Below are positions 11,381-22,962 of a stretch of DNA of 64,000 nt, piece by piece. How positions within the stretch are numbered: the stretch's first letter is position 1; each line of letters starts with the position of its first letter. The notes under the pieces were generated by a model. The model was not told the origin of the DNA. It did not search any database and worked only from the letters and a program-made list of their open reading frames with translations. The stretch comes from Cocos nucifera. Lineage: Eukaryota > Streptophyta > Magnoliopsida > Arecales > Arecaceae. The DNA lies in contig QRFJ01004322.1 of assembly GCA_006176705.1 (NCBI GenBank), positions 55,314-119,313 of the forward strand, written 5' to 3'. The translations under genes were made by a program, and so were the position numbers.

Positions 11381-13453
11381 GGTCATATGGCCGAAGATAG
11401 GATTAACAAATTGGAGAAATCCAATCTAATGGATTCGTTGACTTTCGAATCATATCCAATTTATGAATCATGCCTTCAAGGCAAAATGACCAAGCTCTCT
11501 TTTATAGGACATAGAAAAAGGCCACAAACCTACTTGCTGTGGTACATATAGATGTGTGCAGCCCATTCGATATGCCGGTCAGAGATAATTATGTCTATTT
11601 TATTATCTTTATCGATGATCTATCTTGTACAGGTATGTATACCTAATACGACACAAGTCTGAAGTCTTTGAAAATTTCAAGAAATTCAACATGAAGTGAA
11701 AAAGCAAACCAGAAAGTCCATTAAGATTCTTCAATCAGATCGAGGAGTAAAATACGTTAGCTGATAATTTTTGGACTATCTCAAGGATAATGGTGTAGTC
11801 TTACAGTGGACTCTATTTGGAATGCCTCAACTCAATGATTTTCAAAAGAAAAAAAATCTCGGATCCTATTAGATATGGTCTGATCCATGGTGAGCTTCGC
11901 GGATCTTCCTAACTTTCTTTAGGGATATAGTTTAATAACAACATTTATTTATTGAATAGGGTTCCATCTAAAACTATTCTTGCCACTGTATATGAGATAT
12001 GGCATGGTAAGAAGCCAAGCCTGATTTATCTCAGAATTTGGATTGTCCGGTAGCAAACAAGATGGAGTCTAGATCCCTTAGAGCTCAATTTATTGGATAT
12101 CCTATATAGTGATTAGGATATTATTTCTATCTTCTAGAAGATCATAATATGATTATGAGTCGATATGTCATTTTTATTAAAAAGTAGTTTGTTCAAGATG
12201 GTGGCCTTAGAAGATAGATTAGGCTCGAGGCGAAAGTCTCCAAAGAGCAAAGAGCCAAGAAATCTGAGGAACCTGGTTAGCCTGAGCCAATCCATAATTC
12301 ACTACCTCCTCCACCTCATAAGTCAAATAGGATTTTCCATCATTCTAAAGATACTTAGATACTAATTCAGAGGATGTAGAAAAAATATTCCTCATAAAAA
12401 TTAGGATTCATGGTGATGATCCTAGAACCTATAATGAAGTGATATCAGATATCGACTTCGAGAATTGGTTAGAGGCAATGAAGTCAAAGATTGACTCAAT
12501 ATGCTCAAACCAAATCTGAATCTTGGTAGATCCACCTAAAGGTATAGTACCTATTGGGTATAAATTGATCTTCAAGAGAAAGATAGGTGTAGATGGAAAT
12601 GTAGAGACATTCAAGACTAAGATAGTGGCGAAAGGATATCAGGATACCTTCTCATCAGTGGCCAACCATACGCACATTGCTTGCCATTGCAGTATATTTT
12701 AATTATGAAATATGGCAAATGGATGTGATAATGGAGTTCGTAAATGATACCTTAAGGAAGATATTTATATGGAACAGCCATTTATTTTTACATCTAATGA
12801 TGGTGATCATAAAGGTTTGTAAGCTGCAAAGATCCATCTATGGACTTAAACAAGCATCTCGGAGTTGGAATGCTTGATGTAATCAAATCATTTGATTTCA
12901 TCAAGGATGAGGAGAGATTAAGTGTGTTCAAGAAGGTCAGTGAAAGCACTATTGTCTTCCTCGTATTGTATGTAGGTGACATCCTCTTGATTGAAAATGA
13001 TATTTCCATGCTAACATAGGTCAAAGTATGGTTATCCAAGGAATTTTCTATGAAAGAGCTAGGTAAGGCATCCTACATTTTGGGGTTTAAGGTCTATAAG
13101 GATAGACTGAAGAGGATGCTAGGTCTCTCATGTAGAGGAGGTGCTAAAGAGGTTCAGCATGATGAACTCCAGATTCAGGGCTATGCAGACTCAGACTTTA
13201 TGTCTGACAAAGATGATCGAAAGTCGACATCTAAAAGTTTGTTCCTATGCAATGGTGGTACTATAAGTTGGAAGAGTTCCAAGAAGACTATTCCACCTAA
13301 ACCACAATTACGTCATGAAGAAACACGTTGAGGTTAAGAGAGTCAACTCCGCAGACCATGCGGTTGACCCACTAATGAAGCCTTTTGGCCCGCAGAAGAT
13401 CCAAGTCCATCTTGAGAAGATGGGATTTAGATTTGTAGCCAATTAGCTTTAGG
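11381..13453 (+). pseudogene. Copia A int1 pol, broken, protease missing
   Basis: The pre-integrase motif HLRLGHMAEDRINKLEKS follows gag directly (about 11369-11430) with no protease DTG region. It is followed by SCLQGKMTKLSF, integrase core remnants to about 12000, and the integrase/RT linker. RT runs from about 12420: FKRKIGVDGNVETFK-like and IWQMDV, then RSIYGLKQASRSWN near 12829-12876. The catalytic motif reads YVGD rather than YVDD (near 12968). RT passes into RNase H after MLGLS with another deletion, giving GYADSDFMSDKDDRKST and WKSSKK (13180-13300), and the domain end VNSADHAVDPLMKPF-like (13345-13385). Frameshifts and stops abound. Confidence 0.75.
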
Positions 13454-13498
13454 TCAAGTGGAAGTTTGTTAGATATGTGCCTTAGAAGCTAGATTGGC
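13438..13498 (+). other. Polypurine tract with flanking hairpin, int1/LTR2 junction
   Basis: The polypurine tract TCAAGTGGAAGT (13455-13466) sits in the loop between complementary arms GCCAATTAGCTTTAGG (13438-13453) and CCTTAGAAGCTAGATTGGC (13480-13498, inside LTR2). The tract would prime plus-strand DNA synthesis. The arrangement recurs at the other Copia 3' junctions in the window (27391-27450, 39385-39440). Confidence 0.65.
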
Positions 13499-15514
13499 TG
13501 ACACTTATTAAATATTTTCTAGGGACATTTTTATAATTTTGCTTTAAAATTAATTAAAGATTAATTTATTTTATCACATTATGTATAAAGTATCTGCGAT
13601 ACATTCATTGAGTTAACTGGCATGATAATATATATTCTTAAGAGTTAAGAATTTAAGATATGTATTATTATAATTAACTCATAAAGTGCTCCTGATCGTA
13701 GGATCATCACAAAAATGATGATCGATCCAGAAGATCAGTATACGAATGCTTTCTTAGAATAGATGTGTCTAGAGTCTATGGCATGGAGACACCAGAGCAA
13801 AAGTATAGATACTTGTTGAGAATAAGGGCACTGAGCATGACCACCTCGAGTAGTCATAAGGGAGTCTACCTTCCGTGATGACTAGCTCGATGTTGCAGCA
13901 TGTGTTTGGTTCTTTGATCTGAGATGCATCGGTAGTTCATCTTGAGGGTGTATAGTTTGACTACACCATAACTCGTTCTCCTAGCCATTCGAAATTCTGA
14001 GGTGTATGTTAGCTATAGCATGTTTATTATAGGAATTGGATCGCACCAAGATGAAATCTATCAACCTCGGTAGAGGAGTGGTCCTATGATGATCATGAGA
14101 TCAAGTCGTAAAACCCATGTCTATGATAGTATGAAATAATGGAAAGGTGTTTCTATTAGTGTTTCATATGACAGGTGTTGGGTTTGACGAGTTTACCTTA
14201 ATCCTAATCCTATCAGGGCTCATGATAGAAGAACCCAATCACATAGGTAGCTACACCAAGAGGTTCATTATTTAGTTCTAATGCGTTGCCACTATATACT
14301 GCTAGGTGTCATTGGTGGATTTTGGGATCAATTAGAATTATCTTGATGACCAACAATTCTAATTGGGTGAATCAAAAGAATTATGGTCCGTCGAAAGATA
14401 TTTCGATGATGTCGATGATGAAGATCATGACATATCTCATTATCATGCAGAACTAAACCTAACTAGATCATACAAACAAGAATTTAGATTTGGATGTCAT
14501 CAATTGAGCAAATTCGATTCGATTGATTTGGATTAGATCCAATTAGGTTCAAGAAAATCGTGCTAGCACATGATTAAGCCTAATATTCTCCTTCTATCAT
14601 CTTTGTGGTTCATCTCGACTGAGCCAAATTGGATTTGTCTCATCCAAGATCTTTATCCTAGTCTGACTGAACTTGTCTAGATCAAAAAAGTATTGACCTA
14701 ACCTAATCTAGGCTTGTCCTAATCCATTGGATGGAAATAGGACAAAACCTACTAATTTCTAGAACTATTTGGACAAAACCTGCCCTCATCCTTATCCATA
14801 TTTGACACCATTTTTTGGGATTTTTGTGTGACGAAAATTCAGAAGAATGTGGTGTGGGGCATGGAGATCAATGAAGAGTCCTTCTGCTTGTTGGCTTTGA
14901 CCTGTTCAAAGTCACATGCGAAGGGACTCTTGACTAGGTCTATAAATAAGATCCTACACAAACTATTTATGCATGAAAATTAATCTATGGTGAAGCTCTG
15001 CTAGTTTCTTCACCTCCATGCCATTTATTCCTAATCCTCTCCCTCTTCTACATGCCCAAGGAGTTGGGCGATTCAGCCATCAAACATTGATGACTGTTGT
15101 TGCGAAGATCGAGTCTAGAAGACCTTGATTAAGAGATGGACATGCTGCTGCCGGAGATTAGATCGAAGGCGCACCAAGTTGATTCCAGATCTAATATTTG
15201 GAGATCAGATCTAGAAGGAGGAGACTTTTAGATCTAGCCTGAGTGGACTATGGTAGAGGCTGGGTGCATATGCAGCTAGATCCAAAACCTCGGCAATAAT
15301 AGATCATCGTTGCAGGATGAATGGTTCACCCAATCAGATGATATTAGATATCACTATTTTATTTTATTTTTATTTATAAATTTTAGATCAATCTAATCAG
15401 ATTGAAAAACTCTCAGATCTAATCAGATCATAAAAAAAAATTTTAAATTATTTTGCTATAAATCTGATCCAATCAAATGCATCCTGCGGCAGGAAAATCT
15501 GATTTTTTTCTTCA
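13467..15514 (+). repeat. Copia A LTR2 (central, complete ends)
   Basis: Starts TGTTAGATATGTGCC after the polypurine tract and ends TTCTTCA two bases before a second PBS. It therefore serves as 3' LTR of int1 and 5' LTR of int2. It is 2048 bp and carries a deletion of about 550 bp relative to LTR1 (7195-7745) and LTR3 (about 28745-29300), joined at 14780. TATA box at 14941-14948. Confidence 0.85.
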
Positions 15515-15516
15515 AC

Positions 15517-15528
15517 TGGTATCAGAGT
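15517..15528 (+). other. Primer-binding site, Copia A int2
   Basis: TGGTATCAGAGT, two bases after LTR2. One mismatch at the last base from the int1 PBS. Confidence 0.85.
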
Positions 15529-15774
15529 CAGGCTACCTATTCTAGATCTATCTTTAGGTTGAGTTAAAATTATTTTTATGACCTAATTTCTAATTTTTAG
15601 ATATTACATGAGATGTAATTAGATCTAAAATAAAAATTACATGTTTTAAAATTATATAATTGATATATACAATGCATGTTCTAGTCTAGATCTGTAGTTT
15701 TATATCATGATAGTCATTCAAATATGTTTTAGATTAGATCTAATTTAATTTTTATGATTTGATCATTTAAGTTT

Positions 15775-18700
15775 TGTTGGGGTTAAACCCTCTCCTACCG
15801 AAGTTCAACCTGATCCCAAGGTAATCCCAGGATGGCCGACCATCAATCAGCCAGTTGATCTTATAGACTTCATGGGTAAGCTACAGAGCCCGCGAAGCAT
15901 TGCAAACCCCATCCAGACGAGCTTGAATAGTGAAAGTGATCATTTTCCACTTAACAGTAAGGCTTGAGTAGTAGAGCCCAATCGATCTGACTCTATTCAA
16001 TGACAAGTTGTGAAGGCAACCAAAATTTTCCATTATGAGCGACTGGCTCCAGTCGAACTCTTTTCGAATGAACTTGAATAGTGAAAATGATCGTCTAAGC
16101 AAGTGACTAAGCATTCAATCCCTGCACAGCCCGATTTGGCCAATCTTGAAGCCGGCCAAACTCCTTCCCAATCAGATCTCTTTCAAGTTGGGTCTCACCA
16201 TCGTAGATTAAACTTATGGTAGGAATCATTGACTGGCAGAGCTTCCCTCCTAAATGAACTTGTATGCCTTACTGAGAGTGATAGATCTCAGCCCTATCGA
16301 ATCTAGAATCTCGAATGTGCCGATCAGAGTTGATAAAAGGACCTTGTCTTCAAATTATCCATTTGCGGACCGCCCAAAGGGCTCATTCCAGCCGAACTCC
16401 TTCTAGTCGCTCGAAAGGCTTCCTCCAGTCGCCAAGAAGGCTCCTTTCAATTGAATTTCTTACTATCACCTAGAAGGACCTCATCGGCTAGCAGATTTAG
16501 CTCCTGGCTCAATGCAAACCAATCAACATGCAGGCAACCTTAGAGAAGTCTGAACTTCTTCAGAACTGTTGTGATATGAAGCTTTTCATCACCAATAATT
16601 GTTCCATCTGAACTTCAAATATAAAATTCTAACAAACTGGCATGTCACAACAATAGAGACTACCCATCATCACAAACTTCATGTGGCCGTGAACAGCCTA
16701 CTACCAGACAGTTATTATTACAAAATGTGTTCCAAAATTAATCATCAGCCTATTGATGGTTGAGCTATATTATAATTATAATTAATTTATTAATTAATAA
16801 AATATACTTTTGATATTTTTATCATAAGTTTTCATCTTCTAACGAACTCTATTATTGTGATGAAGTCCTTAGGATTATTTAGGTTCGATAAAGAGAGGAT
16901 TTATTGATTAGTCCTTAAAATTGTTCATGACCAAATGATAAGCTATTAATAAGGATGATAGTATCTATCGAGCATAGATCGCTATATGTCATAATGGTTG
17001 GTCCTCTCAACCAAGGAGTGTAGAGACACTGGTATGGCGTACAGGTGAGATATAGGGGTACATCATCACTGAACGTGACCCTTAGACCTGAGATCACCTT
17101 AGTGACTTGCAAGCAACTCACTGTGCTTTGGTATCGGACTAACTAAATTTTTAATTTAGTAATGGAAGGCTTCTAGGCATAGTCAAGTACTTGCAAAGTT
17201 GGTATGTGATCAAGATGGAATTGACCACTCCAAAAGTTGGATAAGAATGTATCACTATATTTCAATATAACAAAATCTTAGCCAAGATAATCCATGAGAT
17301 GGATTTGGTATTTTGGAATACAATATGGATAGCCTGATTAGAGTTGACAGTTGAATTAATTAATTTTAATTAATTTAGGATCTAATTTATCTAAGTTGAA
17401 TTAATTTTGGTTTGATTTGGTTTGAGAATCCATATTTGACCAAGTCAAACATGGAATCCTAGTAAGACTAGGATCCATTCATCTTGCACCACCTATATCC
17501 CATGCCCCCCATGCCCACTCCCTCTATTTTGTGTGACAAAAAGCCCCTCTCCTTGCTCTTCATGCATGCCCACTCCTCTCCTCTATTTCTCTTATGGTAA
17601 TTAGTTGTGGACCTAGTCAAAGGAGGAAGTTTGAATTTGATTTGAACTTTCCCTTGGATAGAGTTTTAGGAAACTAAAACTCCTCCCTTGCATGCCGCCC
17701 ATTCTTTCTATTTTCTCTCTGAATTATTTGGTGGAAAAGAAGGTATTTTTGCAACATTTGTTGGTGGTCCATGCTGAAAAGAAAGGAGGGGGTGCCCAAG
17801 TGTTGGGTGCCCTAACTTGTTGCCTATTTAGGTCTTTCCTAGTCTAAGAGTTTGACCCAACAAGGACTCATCTATATCTCTCTATATGGGATGAATTTTG
17901 AGCTAATTTTTAGATATATTCTAGATCATTGAGAGACCTTTAAGGCATGTGAAAATCAAGAAGAAAAAATATTGGGGCATGGGGATTTCATAGACACTAA
18001 ACTAGGTGTCTGGGTTAGAGAATAGAGAAGAAGAAGAGGGTCTTCTTCTAGGGTTGTCTTATTCATCTCTTTTCCTCCTCCTTTTTAAGATTATTTAAGA
18101 GTGTCTCAGATCTATAATCTCTCCTTCTTCTCATCTTTAGAAGAGTTTAGATCTCGAAGAAAGAAGCATTGGATCGATCGTTAAAGAAGGATCAGCATAG
18201 TACTAGCATACGGTGCCGATTTCCTGCATCGAACTTCTAATCATGGTTCATGGGCTCATGTGGATGACTTCTAGAGGCCAGTTGTATGTGCAGCTTATAA
18301 CATCATCCTTAAGCCTGGATCAGTAAGTTAGAATGTCTAACTTGCACAAGTAATAGATTTTATATATTTTACATACCTGCATTAGATGTAATATAGATGC
18401 ATGTTGATATAATCAACATGTTTTATTTTCTTCCTCATGTTTAATTTTTGATTTAATGTCATGCCATAATCATGTAATAGAACACTAGATCTAAGGTATT
18501 CTTTAGTATTAAAAATTAATTTTGATTATTTTTAGTCTTTCGCTTGAAAAAGTTTCAAGATCTAGCCCTGAAATTCTAAATTTGGTTCCTTCAGTTACGA
18601 CTGTCACCATCAGTTTGTTACGAGCTCTGCCTATATAAGGGATCCTCTAGATATATTTTCTCTCTAAGATCTAAACTCTATTTTAATTTTTTGAGTGCTC

Positions 18701-18855
18701 TATTTCTATTGGTCAGAAGGACTGACTTGATCGTCAGAGGATCCTGTCGGAGCCGCCCCTCACTCTGGTCGGGACTTGTCTTGCAGGTCACTGGCGGCAA
18801 GCTCATCTTCTCCAGCTTCAGCCCATTCCGACATCAACCAAATTCTACATCAACA
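15775..18855 (+). repeat. 5' LTR of the nested Tat Gypsy, split by a solo LTR
   Basis: The LTR runs 15775-16719 and 18594-18855. The ends TGTTGG and CATCAACA match the minus-strand LTR at 31227-32079. U3 has repeated phrases of the type TCGAACTCCTTC(T/C)AGTCG (16390-16470), also repeated in the other copy. A TATA box (TATATAAGG) lies at 18632-18640. The last part, rich in GGAGCC and CAGGTCA, aligns with 31230-31400 on the minus strand. Confidence 0.7.
16720..18593 (+). repeat. Solo LTR of the Copia R family
   Basis: It begins near AAAATGTGTTCC and AATTAATCATC and ends TTGGTTCCTTCA, matching the R LTR at 3766-6639 in opposite orientation. It sits inside the Tat LTR, whose sequence continues on either side. 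No internal R sequence or second LTR is present, so it is a solo LTR left after recombination. An internal part present in the other R LTRs, including an AATTATACGGTAAC stretch, is missing. I could not find a convincing 5-bp target duplication. The first bases are diverged and the start is uncertain by about 8 bases. Confidence 0.65.
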
Positions 18856-18857
18856 AA

Positions 18858-18875
18858 ATTGGTGCTAGAAGAAGG
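18858..18875 (+). other. Primer-binding site of the nested Tat Gypsy
   Basis: ATTGGTGCTAGAAGAAGG lies two bases after the LTR end. This position and the TTGG(T/C)GCTAGAAG form are usual in plant Tat-group elements. I did not identify the matching tRNA with confidence. Confidence 0.55.
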
Positions 18876-18960
18876 GACCATTTGATCTTTTGTTCTTAAA
18901 GGAGCGCTCGGCGGATTCACTCTGCCTCAACTTCTTCTTCTTCAATCAGTTCTGCAAGGA

Positions 18961-20340
18961 TGCCACCCAGGAAAGCATCAGCGAGGTGATCTACTGCCTC
19001 CATGGCTATATCTGATCTAGATCTACCCACTCTGACTCCTTCTCTGGTACCCTAGGCTCCTTCACCAGTAGCAGTAGTGGATGTAGAGCAGTTTAACCTG
19101 CTGATCCAGTAGGTTAAAGGCCTTGCAGAAGTAGTGTGGGCCATGCAGCAGCATCCGACATTAGTTCAGCCTGAGAGAACCTCGCCAGAGTACCAAGATT
19201 CAATGCTCAGATGACCCACCTAGGCCAATCATCTGGTGATCCCTAGAAAGAAGAAGTAGAGGGTAGAGAGCCCTTGTTCAGATCATGATTCCACTCCTGG
19301 AGGATTCCTGCCTCCATTTTGCCAGAAGATCCTCGAGATCCATGATCAAGAGGATCTGGATCAAAGATTTTAGAAAATGAATCAATAGATTGAGAAACTC
19401 TACCATGCTCCCACCGTTCATGACAACGATATCTGTACCGACTCTCCTTTCTTTCAGTAAATCATGCAGGAGTCGATCCCGTCGAACTTCAAGCTTCCTC
19501 CATTTGAGAGCTATGATGGGACCATTGATCCGATCGACCATCTAGAGGTCTTTCAGACTATAATGCTGCTCCATGGTGCATCAGATGCCATCTTATGCTG
19601 GGCTTTTCTATCTACTATAAAGAAAATAGTAAGAAATTGATACTCGACACTTATGTCGGGTACGATCTTCTCTTTTGATCAAATAAGCCATTGGTTTGTG
19701 GCTCATTTCGTGAGCAGCCGATGTCCAAGGAAAGACTCAAATTCTCTCATCAACATCAAGCAGAAAGAAGGAGAGTCCATCCAAGCCTATATCAGCCACT
19801 TCAACGCTGCTGCCTTGGAGGTCAAAAACCTGGACCAATCCATCGCTATGGCCGTACTAAAGGGCGGTCTTCAAAAGAATGACCTTCTATCCTCCTTGGA
19901 AAGAAAGTACCCTAGGAACTTTGCTGATATGCTGGCGTAGGCTAAAAGTTATGCCCAAGCTAAGGAAGCCTTCAAAATGAAGGATGATGAGGCCATGAGA
20001 GAGTGGTAGGTAGGTGAATCCAGCAAGCTTGCAGTTGAAGAAAAGTCGAGTAAAGCTCGACCATACTCTAGAACTGCTCCTGAGTGCAGGCAAGCTCGAA
20101 CTTCCTTTCGAGCTTATTAATAAAAAAGCCTTGATCGAAGGGCATGGCAAAACTCTTTCCTCAGATGGTTCCACAACTACACCCCCCTCAATGCCCCAAA
20201 GATATAAGTACTGATGGAAATCAAGGAGCAACTACTAAAGTCAGAAAGGATGCATACTCATCCTTGCAAGCACAATCCTAACAAATATTGCCTCTACCAT
20301 CGTGACCACAGTCACGATGAAGAATGTATTTAGCTCTAAG
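18961..20340 (+). pseudogene. Tat Gypsy gag, broken
   Basis: The ATG at 18961 opens a frame with stops. Recognisable gag blocks are FKLPPFESYDGTIDPIDHL and MLLHGASDAILCWAF (19488-19610), then IFSFDQISHWFVAHF, KQKEGESIQAYISHFN, LDQSIAMAVLKGGLQ and KYPRNFADMLA (19665-19940). These form the conserved retrotransposon gag domain. The C-terminal zinc-knuckle region (CLYHRDHSHDEEC, near 20290-20330) follows. There is an in-frame stop after the ADMLA block and others before and after. Reverse-strand frames at 19278-20231 are shadows. Confidence 0.8.
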
Positions 20341-20546
20341 ACGAGATTGAGGAGCTCATTAGGCATGGCCGGCTTGGCCAATTTCTATGATGTTGGCCTG
20401 AAACAAGAAAAGATTGACCGAGGACACTACCACAGCTAGAGCCACCAAGGAGGGAGGAGTAGTAAGAAGATCGCCCCCCACTGGGCATCATCAATACTAT
20501 CTCTGGGGACTTCGGTAGAGAGAGGCTAGTAGATCGGTAGAGAACT

Positions 20547-20995
20547 ATGGAATCCATCACTTCCACTGAAGATGATGTGCAAGGGGTTCAATTTTCGCAT
20601 AATGATATGGTTGTAGTTTCTTTAAATATTGCAGACTATGATGTACGCTACGTTCCTATCGATAATGAAAGCTTTGTCAATATCTTATTTTTTGATGCTT
20701 TCTCCAAAATATCCATACCTAATAGTCGATTGGGATCAATGAACTATCCATTGGTAGGCTTCACTGGCGATGCTGTGCCAGTTGAAGGAGTAATTACTTT
20801 ACCTATGGTTACAGGATGATATCGAAGGCAGTCCAAGGCATAGGTTGATTTTTTGTTGGTAAGAACTCCTTCTGCTTACAATGCTATTCTTGGCCGACCT
20901 GGTCTAAATGCACTTCGGACGGTTGTATCTACTTATTATCTGAAAATAAAGTTTCCAACAAACTACAGGATTGCAGAAGTAAGAGGAGATCAGGC
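20547..20995 (+). pseudogene. Tat Gypsy aspartic protease, broken
   Basis: The frame from 20547 carries the retropepsin-like block VPIDNESFVNILFFDAF. The active-site triad that is usually DNGS or DTGS reads DNES, so the catalytic Gly is lost. After stops near 20818 the downstream block YNAILGRPGLNALRTVVSTY (20878-20937) is intact. The protease would cut the gag-pol polyprotein. It lies between gag and RT as expected. Confidence 0.75.
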
Positions 20996-21169
20996 CCTAG
21001 TAAGACATTGCTATACGATTGCTGTGTAAGGAGAAGGTCAGCCAGATCCTTGCCCAGTGGATGGACTTGATGCCTACGATGATCTTACTGAAGAACAGGA
21101 CGAACCTATGGAAGACCTCATCCCAATCCCATTGAACAGTGGAAAGAAGGATCATACTATCTAGATTAG

Positions 21170-22630
21170 CAATAATTTGAAGGAAGAAGTCAGAGAGCAG
21201 TTCGTCAGCTTCTTGCAAAGAAATGCGGATATTTTTGCTTGGCTCTCAGCAAACATGCCCAGAATCGATGTTGAAGTTATGGAGCAACGTCTGACTGTTG
21301 ATCCTAAATATCGATCAGTGAAAGAAAAAATGCGCAGCTATGCCCCGGAGAGACATAAGGCAATTATGGAAGAAGTTGACAAGCTCTTTAAGGTTGGATT
21401 CATCTGAGAAGTCTCTTATCCAAACTGAGTCTCCAATGTAGTCTTCATCAAAAAAGCAAACGACAAATGGAGAATTTATATAGACTTCAAGAAGTTGAAT
21501 AAAGCCTGCCTAAAAGATAGCTTCCCCCTATCCAGAATTGATCAACTGGTGGATGCGAATTCAGGCCATGAGCTCCTCACTTTCATGGATTCCTTCTCTG
21601 GCTACAACTAAATTTGGAAGGCACCAGAAGATGAGGAGAAAACTACTTTTATCATTGACCGTGGTCTCTATTATTATAGGGTATGCCCTTTCGACTAAAA
21701 AATGCAGGTGCGACCTACCAGTGCCGGTGTACAAAATTTTTAAGAAGCAGATCGGCCTCAATATGGAGGTCTATGTAGACAACATGCTTGTCAAGAGCTG
21801 TTCTTCAATAAATCATATTTTCGACCTTGAAGAAACCTTCAATGCCCTTCAAAGGTACAAGATGAAGTTGAACCCAATCAAGCGTGCCTTCGAAATGACC
21901 TCGGAAAGGTTCCTAGGGTTCATGGTGTCGAGGTGCAGAATCGAAGCAAATTCAGAGAAGATCCAAGCCATTCAAGAGATGATTGTCCCAAAGTCAATAA
22001 AAAAAGTTCAGCATCTAACAAGAAATATGGCAGCATTGAATCACATTGTTTTGAAGTCAGCCGAGCGATGTATGCCCTTCTTCTAAATTCTCAAACAGTC
22101 AAAAAACTTCTACTGGACCACTGAATGTCAACAAGCATTTAAAAAACTCAAGAGCTACCTCAGCTCACCTTCTCTATTGGCCAAGCCCAAGCCTGAAGAA
22201 AGATTATTTCTATACCTAGCAATCTCACCAATGGCCCTTATAGCAATCTTAGTCAAAAAAAAGGCAAAAGTATAGCGGTCGATCTACTACATAAGTCGAG
22301 TCCTGAGAGATGCTGAGATCAGGTACACTAAGTTAGAAAAATTAACTTATGCTCTATTGATTGCAACCCGAAGGCTCTGACCTTATTTTTAGGGACATAC
22401 TATAACTCTCCTCACTGATCAACCAATCAAGATAGTTCTTCATCAAACAAATACCTCTGAAATAATAACAAAATGGACAATTGAGCTTACAAAATTTGAC
22501 ATCAATTTTCAACCTCGACCATCAATTAAAGCCTAGATATTGGTAGATTTTATAGTAGAATGCACTATTCCAGATGCAGCTGAACTTGAATAAAAAGAAG
22601 TTAGTATTCCATGACTGCAGTCGAACTCTC
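21170..22630 (+). pseudogene. Tat Gypsy reverse transcriptase and RNase H, broken
   Basis: Blocks in order: NADIFAWLSANMP, SYAPERHKAI and EEVDKLFKVGFI (21220-21406), with a stop at the codon after FI; VVFIKKANDKWRIYIDFKKLNKAC (21440-21510); the RT palm with LLTFMDSFSGYN (21570-21608). The catalytic motif reads YVDN instead of YVDD (21772-21783). RNase H follows with FWTTECQQAFKKLKSYL and LLTDQPI (22110-22440). The mutated catalytic Asp, frameshifts near 21690 and 22085 and many stops rule out activity. Confidence 0.8.
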
Positions 22631-22639
22631 CTGAAGAAA

Positions 22640-22962
22640 GGGCAGACTTTTTTGAAGGTTTCTGGATCCTGTATATGGATGGCTCATCCAATGCTTTTGG
22701 TGCAGGTGCAGGTTTGATTTTGGTTAACCTAGAGGAAGTCATTACCAAATACACACTGCATTTCAAGTTTTCTACAATAAATAATGGGGCTAAATACGAA
22801 GCACTGATCCTAGGATTGAAGATAGCCAAGGAGCTGGAAACAGGATGACTCTAAGCTTATAGTGACTCCTAATTAGTAGTGGGACAATTTAGTGGCGATT
22901 ATGAATCTTGGAAGAAAAGCATGATAAAATATCTTGAAAAAGTGAAGAATCTTACTCCTTCC
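22640..22962 (+). pseudogene. Second (archaeal-type) RNase H of Tat Gypsy, truncated
   Basis: In frame: WILYMDGSSNAFGAGAGLIL and NNGAKYEALILGLKIAKEL (22663-22842), the pattern of the extra RNase H domain found in plant Tat/Ogre-group Gypsy elements, with the first catalytic Asp in YMDGSS. It continues to SWKKSMIKYLEKVKNLTPS and then breaks at 22962 into Copia A leader sequence. The integrase that should follow is absent. Its presence supports the Tat assignment. Confidence 0.75.

Larger units (their letters stand above)
15775..22962 (+). mobile_element. Tat-type Ty3/Gypsy retrotransposon, 3'-truncated, inside Copia A int2
   Basis: Copia A leader sequence stops at 15774 and TGTTGGGG, the LTR start also seen in the Gypsy LTR at 31227-32079, begins at 15775. 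The order is LTR (split by a solo R LTR), PBS, gag, protease, RT, RNase H, then a second RNase H typical of the Tat group. It breaks off mid-domain at 22962, where Copia A sequence resumes. There is no integrase and no 3' LTR. About 280 bp of Copia A leader (equivalent to 8740-9025) are missing at the junction, so the insertion was followed by a deletion rather than being a clean nest. Confidence 0.75.

Noticed and set aside
16715..18598. Target-site duplication around the solo R LTR
   Set aside because: The flanking bases (TTATT on the left, GTTAC on the right) do not match well enough to call a 5-bp duplication.
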